From assembly GCA_040081555.1 (NCBI GenBank), contig JBEBGG010000003.1, positions 5,031 to 69,030 on the forward strand: a stretch of 64,000 nucleotides of DNA. Direction: 5' to 3'. The translations under genes were made by a program, and so were the position numbers. The notes under the pieces were generated by a model. That model worked only from the letters and a program-made list of their open reading frames with translations. It did no database searches and was not told the origin of the DNA. Each line of letters begins with the position of its first letter. Position 1 is the stretch's first letter. Below, piece by piece: positions 1 to 8,500 of this stretch. The stretch is from CADEEX01 sp040081555. GTDB lineage: Bacteria; Acidobacteriota; Vicinamibacteria; Vicinamibacterales; CAVVIG01.

Positions 1-1068
1 ACACCATCGAACGAACGCGCAATCATCTTCGGAGCAGGCACCAGGGGCCGTGATGCCCTGGCCGCGATCGCGGCAAGTGGTCCGGTCATCGGCTTTGCCG
101 ACAACGACCCGAACCAGCAACAGACCACGGTGCTCGGTCACCCGGTGTTCGCACCATCGGCCCTGAGCTCGCTGGAGTTCGACGTGGTGTACCTGGCCAG
201 CGGACAGGTCGGGCGTATCAGACGCCAGCTCACCGACCTGGGCATCGACCCGTCGCGCATCCGCCTCGTCGCTGGCCTCGAAGACCAGCCCATGGTGCCA
301 GGGCCTGAGGTCGCCCCACCGCAGAACTCGCTCGATCAGTATCTGAACAAGGGCTATCACGACATCGCCGGCTGGCTCTACATGCCAGCCGTCGAGGCGA
401 CCTTGATGCTTGCAGACATCCAGCGCGCGCACCTGGCGCCGGGACCGCTCTGCGAAATCGGCGTCTGGGAGGGACGCTATCTCTCGCTGCTCTCCTTCTT
501 ACCGGAGACGCCGCAGCGTGTCCTCGCCATCGACCCGCTCTACCACGGCGGCGACCGCGACGCCCAGCTGGCGAGGTTGCAGCACAACATCGCCACCTAC
601 GCACGCCGCCCGGACCTTGTCACGCTGCTCCAGCGCGACTCGAAAGAGGTGACACCGGACGCCATCCTCGCCATCCTCGGTGCCAAGTGTCAGTTTGTCA
701 GCGTCGATGGCGACCACACCATGGAGGGCGCCCTTCACGATCTCCAGATCGCCGAGGCCATCACCGCCGAAGGGGGCATCGTCTCCCTCGACGATATCCC
801 GAACTTCTCCTGCCCCGGCGTGACCGAGGCCATCATGCGACATGCGCTGGACGAGTCGAGTCAGCTGGCGCCATTCCTACTCGTCGCCAACAAGCTGTTC
901 CTGACACAGAAGTCTTACTGCGAGGTCTATCGGCGCGAGGTGACGGCACGAGCCGGAGCAGGCGCGGCCGGTGACTGGGGCAAGAAAGTGCTGGCCCACT
1001 ACCAGAGGATGAAGGCGCTCAACGTGCCGGTGCGTTTTCTCGGCCAGGAACTACTGGTCGCCGCCTAG
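1..1068 (+). CDS. Rossmann-domain plus SAM-dependent methyltransferase, 5'-truncated
   Basis: The reading frame is open from base 1, so the start lies outside the window; 355 codons are visible. Residues about 8-16 (FGAGTRGRD) are a glycine-rich Rossmann turn followed by FADND, like the nucleotide-binding halves found in sugar-modifying and FkbM-type proteins. From residue about 147 a class I methyltransferase of the Methyltransf_24 type follows: CEIGVWEGRY is SAM motif I, AIDPLY the acidic strand-2 end, and SVDGDHT and SLDDI are later metal/SAM-site motifs. It probably methylates a sugar or glycan, inferred from the glycosyltransferase neighbours. The next gene starts 4 bases after its stop. 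The family is clear; the substrate is unknown. Confidence 0.8.
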   Translation, partial: TPSNERAIIFGAGTRGRDALAAIAASGPVIGFADNDPNQQQTTVLGHPVFAPSALSSLEFDVVYLASGQVGRIRRQLTDLGIDPSRIRLVAGLEDQPMVPGPEVAPPQNSLDQYLNKGYHDIAGWLYMPAVEATLMLADIQRAHLAPGPLCEIGVWEGRYLSLLSFLPETPQRVLAIDPLYHGGDRDAQLARLQHNIATYARRPDLVTLLQRDSKEVTPDAILAILGAKCQFVSVDGDHTMEGALHDLQIAEAITAEGGIVSLDDIPNFSCPGVTEAIMRHALDESSQLAPFLLVANKLFLTQKSYCEVYRREVTARAGAGAAGDWGKKVLAHYQRMKALNVPVRFLGQELLVAA

Positions 1069-1071
1069 CGC

Positions 1072-2043
1072 GTGCCGAACATGGCTGACACTCCACTCAC
1101 CCCGACAGACCGCCCGGCTGGCGTCGACGCCTACCTGCGCATGGAAAAGGCGCACTACGCGGCCCTTGTCGGACGTTCTGCCTACGGCGACGAGGCGTTT
1201 GCGACGCGTGACGACGACGAACTCGTCGTCGGCTCCTATGTCTCGCACGAAGCGTACGACTACGAGCGATTTCTCATCGGTGGCCTGAGTCGAAAGCCGG
1301 GTGCGGTGGCGCTCGACTACGGATGCGGCCCGGGCCGGATGGTCAAGCGGATGGCTCGCCACTTCTCCCGCGTGGACGGCGTCGACATCTCGCCGGACGT
1401 GATTGCCGTTGCGGCTCGCCGGTGTGCGGACATTCAGCCGGCGCCGCGCTTCTTTGTCACGCCAGGCGACTCGGTGCCGACCGCGGCAGGCAACGACTAC
1501 GACTTTGCCTTCTCGGTCATCTGTCTGCAGCACATTTGCGTCTACTCGATCCGCCGCAGGATTCTGGCGAGCCTGTTCGAGGCGCTCAAGCCCGGCGGGG
1601 TGCTGTCATTTCAGATGGGTTACGGCCCGGGCCATCCCAACATGGTGGACTACGAGCAGGACTTCGTCGACGCCAACGCCACCAACGGCGTCATCGACGC
1701 CGGCGTGCTGCACCCCGGGGAGATTGCCGCGGACCTGCAGAGCATCGGTTTCACTCGCATGGCATTCGCGCTGACGCCGGCAGGGCCGGGCGACAAACAC
1801 GGCGCGTGGATTTTTGTCCGCGCGGTCAAGCCGGGGCAGGAGGCGCTGCTCGGTCACACCGACCCGTCCTACTGGACGCCCTACGGATTCACGACGCTCG
1901 CGGTGGACGACCTCGCGGTGCAGCACGCTCGCCGCACCCAACGCCAGCACGGGGTACTCGGCCGGCGACGGCAACTGCACCACAGAGTCGCGGCACTTGA
2001 ACACACACTGGCGGCCGCTCGAGCCGCCCTCGTCAACGCTTGA
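1072..2043 (+). CDS. class I SAM-dependent methyltransferase
   Basis: A 323-residue protein. ALDYGCGPGRM (residues 80-90) is a textbook SAM motif I and GVDISPD the acidic strand-2 end; SFQMGYGPG lies in the post-core region. The C-terminal 40 residues are Arg/Ala-rich and probably a helical tail. A GTG start at 1072 is used here; an ATG three codons in (1081) is an equal alternative. It lies between a methyltransferase and a small Rossmann protein, all co-oriented and closely spaced, so it is probably part of one polysaccharide-modification operon. Substrate unknown. Confidence 0.82.
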   Translation: MPNMADTPLTPTDRPAGVDAYLRMEKAHYAALVGRSAYGDEAFATRDDDELVVGSYVSHEAYDYERFLIGGLSRKPGAVALDYGCGPGRMVKRMARHFSRVDGVDISPDVIAVAARRCADIQPAPRFFVTPGDSVPTAAGNDYDFAFSVICLQHICVYSIRRRILASLFEALKPGGVLSFQMGYGPGHPNMVDYEQDFVDANATNGVIDAGVLHPGEIAADLQSIGFTRMAFALTPAGPGDKHGAWIFVRAVKPGQEALLGHTDPSYWTPYGFTTLAVDDLAVQHARRTQRQHGVLGRRRQLHHRVAALEHTLAAARAALVNA

Positions 2044-2055
2044 TGGACCAGTGAC

Positions 2056-2535
2056 ATGTCTCAGTCCTCTGACGCGCAGGTGATTCCGTTTGACGGCCTC
2101 AAAGGCCGCGCCCTCTCCGGGCTACTACAGCTGCCCTTTGTGCGATTCCATCGCGTGCAGCTCGGCTTTGTGGAGCGGCCGGCCCAATACCGACGTTTTC
2201 TCGCCGAGGTCATTGGCCCGCGGCTCTTCGCCCTGCCGGAACCGCTCGGTGTCTTTGGCGCTGGCGAGCACTCACGAGTCCTGCTGGAGGCGATTCCGGA
2301 ACTCGAGCCGCGCATCTTCTGCTTCATCGACAACAACTCCGGGCTGTGGGGCAAGGAACGCTTCGGCAAGCTGGTGCTCTCGCCCGCAGACGCGCTGCCG
2401 CAATGCGGCGGCATCTTCCTGTCGACCGCCGTGTTCCAGCACGTCCTGCGTGCTGATGTCAGGAAACGCGGCTACTCAGGCCCCGTCGTCGCCGTCGACG
2501 ACCTGGTGCCGCCATCGTGGTTTCTGACCGCCTAG
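2056..2535 (+). CDS. small Rossmann-like nucleotide-binding protein
   Basis: A 159-residue protein. Residues about 69-75 (VFGAGEH) form a glycine-rich nucleotide-binding turn, followed by a strand ending in FIDNN, the same layout as the N-terminal half of the first gene in the window. There is no methyltransferase half, so it resembles a stand-alone version of that domain. Residues 20-55 are predicted helical. It sits 12 bases after the methyltransferase stop and 5 bases before the glycosyltransferase ATG, so it is likely co-transcribed. The function is not recognised; binding of a nucleotide or NDP-sugar is an inference. Confidence 0.65.
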   Translation: MSQSSDAQVIPFDGLKGRALSGLLQLPFVRFHRVQLGFVERPAQYRRFLAEVIGPRLFALPEPLGVFGAGEHSRVLLEAIPELEPRIFCFIDNNSGLWGKERFGKLVLSPADALPQCGGIFLSTAVFQHVLRADVRKRGYSGPVVAVDDLVPPSWFLTA

Positions 2536-2540
2536 GACAC

Positions 2541-4916
2541 ATGATGCCGAATTCGACCACGCTCACACCCGCCCCGATGCTGTCGGTCGTCGTGCCCACG
2601 CACGGCCGGACCGCGCTCTTTCTCGACACGCTGGCCAGCCTCGCGGCGCAGACCCTGGACTCATTCGAGCTGATCGTGACAGACGACTCGACGGACTGGG
2701 CCGATCGGCTCGTCATCCAGGAAGCCACCATGAGGTTCAGCGCCGAGACCACGCGTCCGGCGCGCTACCTGTTCTCGACGGCGAGACTCGGCCAGGCCAG
2801 AAACACCAATCAGGGACTCTACGCCGCACGCGGCCGTTTCGTGCGCATCCTGCACAGCGACGACCTGCTGTCGCCCCAGGCGCTCGAAGCCGAAGTGTCC
2901 CTGCTGAGCGACTCACGCCTCTCGCTCGACATCCTCTACCACCTGGTCGAACCCTTCAGTGAGGCACCGAAGTTCGACCAATCACCGTCGCTGACGTTGG
3001 TGCAACCGTCGTTGTTCTTCCGCTCGTGTCTGCACTCCGGCACACCGCTCCCCTCGGCCACCGTGTTTCGCCGCGAACTGCTCGATGAGGTCGGCGGCAT
3101 GCGCGAGGACTTCGACTTTCTCTGCGACTGGGAGTTCTTCACCAGACTGTTGACGACGCAATACCAGCGGCAGCGCTTTCTTGGCCGGTTGACGCCGGGC
3201 TTCGTCGGCTGGCGCGTGCATCCCAACAGCACGACCGGCACGCTGTGGCATCGTCACTTCCTCGAACATGAACAGTTCATGAACGAGATGCGGGCCAACT
3301 CGGAATACTGCGAGACCTTGATCGGGGATCAGGGCACGCGGGACGGCTTCTTTGCAAAGGCCGTGCGCTACCGCTATCGTCGGCTGGCGCAGGACGTGGT
3401 CAAGATGTCGCGCCTGCAGTTGCTGAAGGCGCTGCCGAGGATCGCCCGCTGCGCCTTGTCACCGACCTCACTGCGCGAGCGACTGACGCCGGCCCCCTGG
3501 ACAGCGCGCGGCGGCAGAAAGTATCCAAGTCTGGTCGTGGAATGCGACGTGCCGGCGGCACCCTCGACGTCGGCCCCGGCGCCGTCACCCGTGGCCGCGC
3601 CACCCTCGTTTGTCGAGCCGCGCACCGGCGTCCGGTTCGTCGCCTCAGCGTATACGTCGGCCGCCATCATCCGGTGGGGCAAGGCGCATGCAGCCGCGTT
3701 CCAGCCGGTCGGCGGCGGCCAGGTCGATCCAGCCCTGGGCACGGAGACCGCACTGAACAATGCGGCGAGCAGCAACGGACCAGCGCCGCTCACCATTGGC
3801 CCGGACGTGGAAGTGCACCACTCGCTGATGCGGCAGCCCAACCTCCCATCAGCGGTCCGCATCGTCACGGAGTACAACAACAGCATCAACTTCTGGGCGT
3901 TGCGTCAGTTGATTCGCGGCGCCGCCAACATGACGTTGCACGAGATCAACGCGAACACCTTTGTCGAGCCGGTCGTGCATCAGTCGCTGAAGTATCTCAG
4001 CGTCGGCAGCGCGTTCCAGACGACCATCTTCGACAACCAGCACCTGACATCGTTTGGTTTCAAGTCGCTCCTGGACCGGTTGTTCGATGGCCAGTTCGCC
4101 TGGAGTAGCCAACACAAAGGTGGCCCCCTGCAGCACACGATGCGCTACGAGCGGAAACGCGCCGGCCATCGGACCTACCTGACCGCGCATACGGGGTGGA
4201 CCTTCGGGATTCTGACCACCGGCGCACGACTCGGCAACGTCGAGCAGTTCATCAACTCGGTTGAACAGCACTGCCGCGAGCCCTACGAGATTCTGGTCGT
4301 CTCACCCGTGGACATCGGCCCGCTCGCGGCGCGACGACACGTCCGGGTACTCAGCTTCGCCGAGCACGACGACCTGGGCTGGATCACGAAGAAGAAGAAT
4401 CTGATTTGCGAGGAGGCGGCCTACTCCGACATCCTCGTCTGCCACGACCGCTTCACACTCGATCCGCAGTTCACCAGCGATTTTGCGGCATGGGGCTACG
4501 GCTACGGGCTGGCCGCCGTGCGGGTGCGCCTGGCCGATGGCCGACGCGGCCTCGACTGGGCCGTGGTGAGCAGTCAGAACCAGGTCTGGTCAGCGGGTGG
4601 GTTGCTCGACTACCGCGCCTACTCCCAATACGCCTATAACCCTGGCGGCGCGACGCTGGTGCGCAAGGCCTTCTGGCGTGATTTCCAGTGGAATGAAAAC
4701 CTGTTCTGGAACGAGCATGAGGACGTCGAGCTCTGTCGCCGCGTGCAACGCGCCGGCGGCCTCATCGCACTGACCACCGCCAACGTCGTCGCCATCGAGG
4801 ATCGCTGGGTGGACGCCAACCCGCGGATTCCGTATTGCGACCAGAACGAAGTGCTCTACGGCCGGCCGGTTGGCGAGCAGCGCATCAAGTTCATCTCCAG
4901 GCAGGCTGCAGCATGA
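2541..4916 (+). CDS. two-domain glycosyltransferase (GT2 plus second GT-A-like half)
   Basis: A 791-residue protein. The N-terminal half is a family 2 glycosyltransferase: LSVVVPTHGR at about residue 15, VTDDST, and HSDDLLS as the metal-binding DxD region. A Pro/Ala/Ser-rich linker (about 335-360) leads to a second half. That half has a strand-loop start (YEILVVSPVD), an acidic site (DILVCHDRF) and ENLFWNEHEDVELCRR, the usual GT-A acceptor-side acidic motif. The protein therefore probably transfers two sugars or makes a repeated linkage. ATG 2541 is chosen over upstream codons because it clears the preceding gene. The stop overlaps the sulfotransferase start by ATGA, implying translational coupling. 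Confidence 0.82.
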   Translation: MMPNSTTLTPAPMLSVVVPTHGRTALFLDTLASLAAQTLDSFELIVTDDSTDWADRLVIQEATMRFSAETTRPARYLFSTARLGQARNTNQGLYAARGRFVRILHSDDLLSPQALEAEVSLLSDSRLSLDILYHLVEPFSEAPKFDQSPSLTLVQPSLFFRSCLHSGTPLPSATVFRRELLDEVGGMREDFDFLCDWEFFTRLLTTQYQRQRFLGRLTPGFVGWRVHPNSTTGTLWHRHFLEHEQFMNEMRANSEYCETLIGDQGTRDGFFAKAVRYRYRRLAQDVVKMSRLQLLKALPRIARCALSPTSLRERLTPAPWTARGGRKYPSLVVECDVPAAPSTSAPAPSPVAAPPSFVEPRTGVRFVASAYTSAAIIRWGKAHAAAFQPVGGGQVDPALGTETALNNAASSNGPAPLTIGPDVEVHHSLMRQPNLPSAVRIVTEYNNSINFWALRQLIRGAANMTLHEINANTFVEPVVHQSLKYLSVGSAFQTTIFDNQHLTSFGFKSLLDRLFDGQFAWSSQHKGGPLQHTMRYERKRAGHRTYLTAHTGWTFGILTTGARLGNVEQFINSVEQHCREPYEILVVSPVDIGPLAARRHVRVLSFAEHDDLGWITKKKNLICEEAAYSDILVCHDRFTLDPQFTSDFAAWGYGYGLAAVRVRLADGRRGLDWAVVSSQNQVWSAGGLLDYRAYSQYAYNPGGATLVRKAFWRDFQWNENLFWNEHEDVELCRRVQRAGGLIALTTANVVAIEDRWVDANPRIPYCDQNEVLYGRPVGEQRIKFISRQAAA

Positions 4917-6292
4917 AAATCGTCTCTCGGCACAGCGCCGCCACTGACACCGCGGTGCGCCCGCGGATGTACTTTGTTCACATCCCCAAGACCGCCGGCA
5001 TCACGCTGAAGGCGTTTCTTGAAAATCACTACGCCACCGGCGAGTCACTGGTCATCGACGAGTGGAAGGCGCGCGAGCTGCCGGCGCACGTGCTGCAGAG
5101 CTATCGGCTTCTCAGCGGCCATTACTCGTCTGAAGTGCTGGACGCGCTGGGCGAGCGCCCAGACGTGACGATCATGCTCGTCCGCGAGCCCGCCGCTCGC
5201 TTCCGTTCGTGGATGGCCCACTGTCGCCGACTGACGACCAGCAAGTACCGCCAGATGTGCGAGGGGCGCACCGATCGCGAAGTACTGGATGGCCCCGACG
5301 GGTACACGTGCCATCAGTCTTACTGGCTCGCGCGGGCTCTTCGCGACGGCGCCAATGGCACGACCGTTCCTTCGACCGGCGAACTGAGCGAGCTGCTGGC
5401 GCGGGTGGACATCGCCGGAACCACCGAGGACATCGAGCGCTTCATGCAGCTGGTGTCGTTCCGGATGGGATGGCCGCCACCGCAACGTGGCTGGCACATC
5501 AATCGGCGGCCCGACGGCCTCACCGAGCACGCGGACCAGCAGGTGACAGACGAGGAACTGGACGCGTTGCTCGAGAGCGATCGCGCGCTCTACGCCATGG
5601 CCAAGAACCGGTTCTGGACGGCCTACAGCGAGATGTTGTGCGCCATCCGTCCGGATGCGCCAGCCTTTTCGCCAGAAAGCGCGCAGGAGGTGCCAACCGA
5701 GCTGGTGCAGGACTGGCTCCGGCGCCACTTCGAGGCCACGTTGGCCGGCCAATACGTCGCGCCCGTGAACCACATCGACATCACTGCGGACCGCCCGCTC
5801 AACGGCGAGGGGTGGTGGTGGCGCGAGCGGCCGAAGTCGACCGCCTATCGCTGGAGCGGACCAGACCGTGAATCCACACTCCTGGCCCCCCCGTTGGTCG
5901 AGGGGCAGGACTACGAGCTGACCTTGGACGCTATGGGTGCGGCCACCTGGCGCGTCTGGGATGAGGTGGCGATCACGATCAACGGCCAGCCAGTCCCGGC
6001 GGTGCACGAACGCTCCGCGCCCGCGGAACCAGGCAGCGCGTGCATCCGCATCCGGGCCAGAGTCCCCTCCTCTGCGATCGGGGTCCAGAAGGGACTCACG
6101 CGGATCGGTCTCACCGCGCGTACCGAACAATCATTGACACATGCGCGCGTCGAGGAGTCCTTCGACACCTTCCACAACGACATGCGCATGGTCGGCCTCG
6201 CCCTGCACCGCGTGCAGCTCAAGGCCGTCGCCGCCCTGCCACGTCCGGTGCTGGCGCTCCGCCGGCCCCAGCGCGAGGGGCGCGCGGCCTGA
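4913..6292 (+). CDS. sulfotransferase-family protein with C-terminal beta-rich domain
   Basis: A 459-residue protein. YFVHIPKTAGIT (residues about 18-29) is the 5'-phosphosulfate-binding loop of PAPS-dependent sulfotransferases, and MLVREPAARFRSW is the 3'-phosphate-binding region. The catalytic domain ends near residue 265. The remaining 190 residues are predicted beta-rich (EGWWWRER, ITINGQPVP, IRIRARVPS), like an accessory sugar-binding or sandwich domain, which is unusual for this family. It overlaps the preceding glycosyltransferase by 4 bases (ATGA). Glycan sulfation is the natural inference from context. Confidence 0.75.
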   Translation: MKIVSRHSAATDTAVRPRMYFVHIPKTAGITLKAFLENHYATGESLVIDEWKARELPAHVLQSYRLLSGHYSSEVLDALGERPDVTIMLVREPAARFRSWMAHCRRLTTSKYRQMCEGRTDREVLDGPDGYTCHQSYWLARALRDGANGTTVPSTGELSELLARVDIAGTTEDIERFMQLVSFRMGWPPPQRGWHINRRPDGLTEHADQQVTDEELDALLESDRALYAMAKNRFWTAYSEMLCAIRPDAPAFSPESAQEVPTELVQDWLRRHFEATLAGQYVAPVNHIDITADRPLNGEGWWWRERPKSTAYRWSGPDRESTLLAPPLVEGQDYELTLDAMGAATWRVWDEVAITINGQPVPAVHERSAPAEPGSACIRIRARVPSSAIGVQKGLTRIGLTARTEQSLTHARVEESFDTFHNDMRMVGLALHRVQLKAVAALPRPVLALRRPQREGRAA

Positions 6293-6306
6293 GCGACACG
6301 GCGACA

Positions 6307-6335
6307 TTAACGGCCCACGGCACGGGCGCTATCAT
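6307..6335 (+). promoter_or_regulatory. probable leaderless promoter of the S9 peptidase gene
   Basis: TTAACG (6307-6312) is a 4/6 match to the -35 consensus. It is separated by 17 bases from TATCAT (6330-6335), a good -10, which lies only 5 bases before the ATG at 6341. No Shine-Dalgarno sequence fits, so transcription probably starts at or next to the start codon. Confidence 0.5.
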
Positions 6336-6340
6336 GCCGT

Positions 6341-8494
6341 ATGCGCCAGACCCTTGCGGCCCTTGTTCTGACCTCCGTCTCGGCGCTCACGCCGGGCGTC
6401 GTCTCTGGACAGCCGGCACGGGCGCTCACCGCCGCCGACTACGCGCGAGCTGAGCGCTTCCTGCCGGCCGGCACGGCGCCACTCGTGCTCGGCGCCGGGG
6501 TCCGAGCCACGTGGTTGCCGGACGGCCGCTTCTGGTATCGCACCACGCGGGAGCGGGGGGCTGAGAGCTGGCTGGTCGACCCACGCACCGGAGCGAAGGT
6601 GGCGTGTGATCTTCCCGCCTGCCGCACGACCCCGCCACCAGTCGACTACGCACGCTCGCCCGACGGCCACTACACCGCCTTCATTCGAGACTGGAACCTT
6701 TGGCTACGCGACACTGCCACCAACCGCGAGCGTCAGCTCACGACGGACGGTGTGACCGACTTCGGCTACGCCACCGACAACGCTGGCTGGGTCAGTAGCG
6801 ACCGTCCGGTCCTGGTCTGGTCGCCAGACTCAACACAGATCGCCACTTTCCAGCAGGATCAGCGTGGCGTCGGCGAGATGCACCTGGTCAGCACGAACGT
6901 TGGTCACCCGAAGCTGACCTCTTGGAAATATCCGCTGCCGGGCGATGCCGTCGTCACCACCATCCAACCCGTCGTGATCGATGTCGCGAGGGCGACGGTC
7001 GTGCGCATTCAGACGCCCCCTCTGCAGCACCGCTCGTCGATCTGCGACGACGTCTCGTGCCGGGGAGATGAGTGGACGGATGTGCAGTGGGCCGCCGACA
7101 GCAAGAGCCTGGCGGTGGTATCGACCTCACGCGATCACCGCCACGAGGAGCTGCTGATTGCCGACGCAGTGACCGGGCGCGCCCGCAAGGTACTCGAGGA
7201 GACGGTGGCCACCTTCTTCGAGGCGGGCAACGGTCGGGCCAACTGGCGGTATCTGTCGGCGTCCAACCAACTGTTGTGGTTTTCTCAGAAGGACAACTGG
7301 GGCCATCTTTATCTGCACGACGCCACCACCGGCGCCCTGACGCGGCAGATCACCAGGGGCGAGTTCAATGTCACGCAACTGCTGCGCGTCGACGAGCAGA
7401 ACGGCTGGTTGTACTTCGTCGGCGTCGGCCGCGAAGCCGGGCGCGATCCGTACTTCCGGCACTTCTACCGCGCCTCGATCGACGGCAGGACCGTCACGCG
7501 ACTCTCACCCGCCGATGCCGATCACGACATTCAGCTGTCGCCGACGGGCGAGTTCTTTGTCGATGTCGCATCGACGCCAGCGACGCCGCCAGTGGCGGAG
7601 CTGCGCTCGGCCGATGGGCGCCTGGTCACGACGCTCGAAACCGCCGACATCTCGCGTCTCGTCAGCATCGGCTGGAGGCCACCGATGTCCGTCACCGTGA
7701 AGGCGCGCGACGGTGTCACCACGCTGTATGGCCTGCTCTACGCGCCCACCACCCTGGATCCATCGAAGAAATACCCGATCGTCAACCGTATCTATCCGGG
7801 CCCGCAGACCGGCAGCGTCGGTTCACGCAGCTTCAGCCCCGCCCGTGGCGACGCTCAGGCGCTGGCCGAACTCGGATTCATGGTCGTTGAAATCGACGGC
7901 ATGGGGACGCCCTGGCGGTCCAAGGCGTTCCATGATGCCTCCTACGGCAACATGGGCGACAACACCATTCCCGACCAGGTCGCCGGCATGCGCGACCTCG
8001 CGCGGCGGCTGCCCTACATCGATCTGGATCGTGTCGGCATCTACGGACATTCCGGTGGCGGCTACGCCACCGCGACGGCGATGCTGCGGTATCCCGATTT
8101 CTTCAAGGTCGGCGTTGCCCAGGCCGGCAACCACGACAACCGCAACTACGAAGACGACTGGGCGGAAAAATGGCAGGGACTGCTGACAACCAACGCCGAC
8201 GGCACGACCAACTACGACAACCAGGCCAACCAGCTCATCGCCGCTAATCTCAAGGGGCACCTGTTGCTCGCGCATGGCACGATGGACGCCAACGTCCCGC
8301 CCTCAAGTACTCTCCTCTTGGTCGACGCGCTCATCAAGGCCAACAAGGACTTCGATCTGCTCATGCTGCCCAACCGCGACCATGGGTTTGGTAACGAGCC
8401 GTATATGGTGCGACGCCGTTGGGATTACTTTGTAAAATACCTCCTCGGCTTGGAACCCCCACGCGAATATCAGATCGGTCGCAGTACTCCTTAG
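6341..8494 (+). CDS. S9-family dipeptidyl peptidase IV-like serine protease
   Basis: A 717-residue exported protein whose N-terminal signal peptide ends near VVSGQ. The first 440 residues are a beta-propeller (DPPIV N-terminal domain). The C-terminal alpha/beta-hydrolase domain has the triad Ser571 in YGHSGGGYA, Asp649 in MDANVPP and His681 in RDHGFG. Enzymes of this family cleave X-Pro dipeptides from peptide N-termini in the periplasm. The next gene, a TonB-dependent receptor, starts 6 bases later, suggesting peptide cleavage linked to uptake. There is no SD, and a -10 hexamer sits directly upstream, so the mRNA is probably leaderless. Confidence 0.9.
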   Translation: MRQTLAALVLTSVSALTPGVVSGQPARALTAADYARAERFLPAGTAPLVLGAGVRATWLPDGRFWYRTTRERGAESWLVDPRTGAKVACDLPACRTTPPPVDYARSPDGHYTAFIRDWNLWLRDTATNRERQLTTDGVTDFGYATDNAGWVSSDRPVLVWSPDSTQIATFQQDQRGVGEMHLVSTNVGHPKLTSWKYPLPGDAVVTTIQPVVIDVARATVVRIQTPPLQHRSSICDDVSCRGDEWTDVQWAADSKSLAVVSTSRDHRHEELLIADAVTGRARKVLEETVATFFEAGNGRANWRYLSASNQLLWFSQKDNWGHLYLHDATTGALTRQITRGEFNVTQLLRVDEQNGWLYFVGVGREAGRDPYFRHFYRASIDGRTVTRLSPADADHDIQLSPTGEFFVDVASTPATPPVAELRSADGRLVTTLETADISRLVSIGWRPPMSVTVKARDGVTTLYGLLYAPTTLDPSKKYPIVNRIYPGPQTGSVGSRSFSPARGDAQALAELGFMVVEIDGMGTPWRSKAFHDASYGNMGDNTIPDQVAGMRDLARRLPYIDLDRVGIYGHSGGGYATATAMLRYPDFFKVGVAQAGNHDNRNYEDDWAEKWQGLLTTNADGTTNYDNQANQLIAANLKGHLLLAHGTMDANVPPSSTLLLVDALIKANKDFDLLMLPNRDHGFGNEPYMVRRRWDYFVKYLLGLEPPREYQIGRSTP

Positions 8495-8500
8495 GTCACA

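Noticed and set aside
5045..6130. 361-codon frame antisense to the sulfotransferase
   Set aside because: Arg/Gly-rich shadow of the sense coding sequence; no motif.
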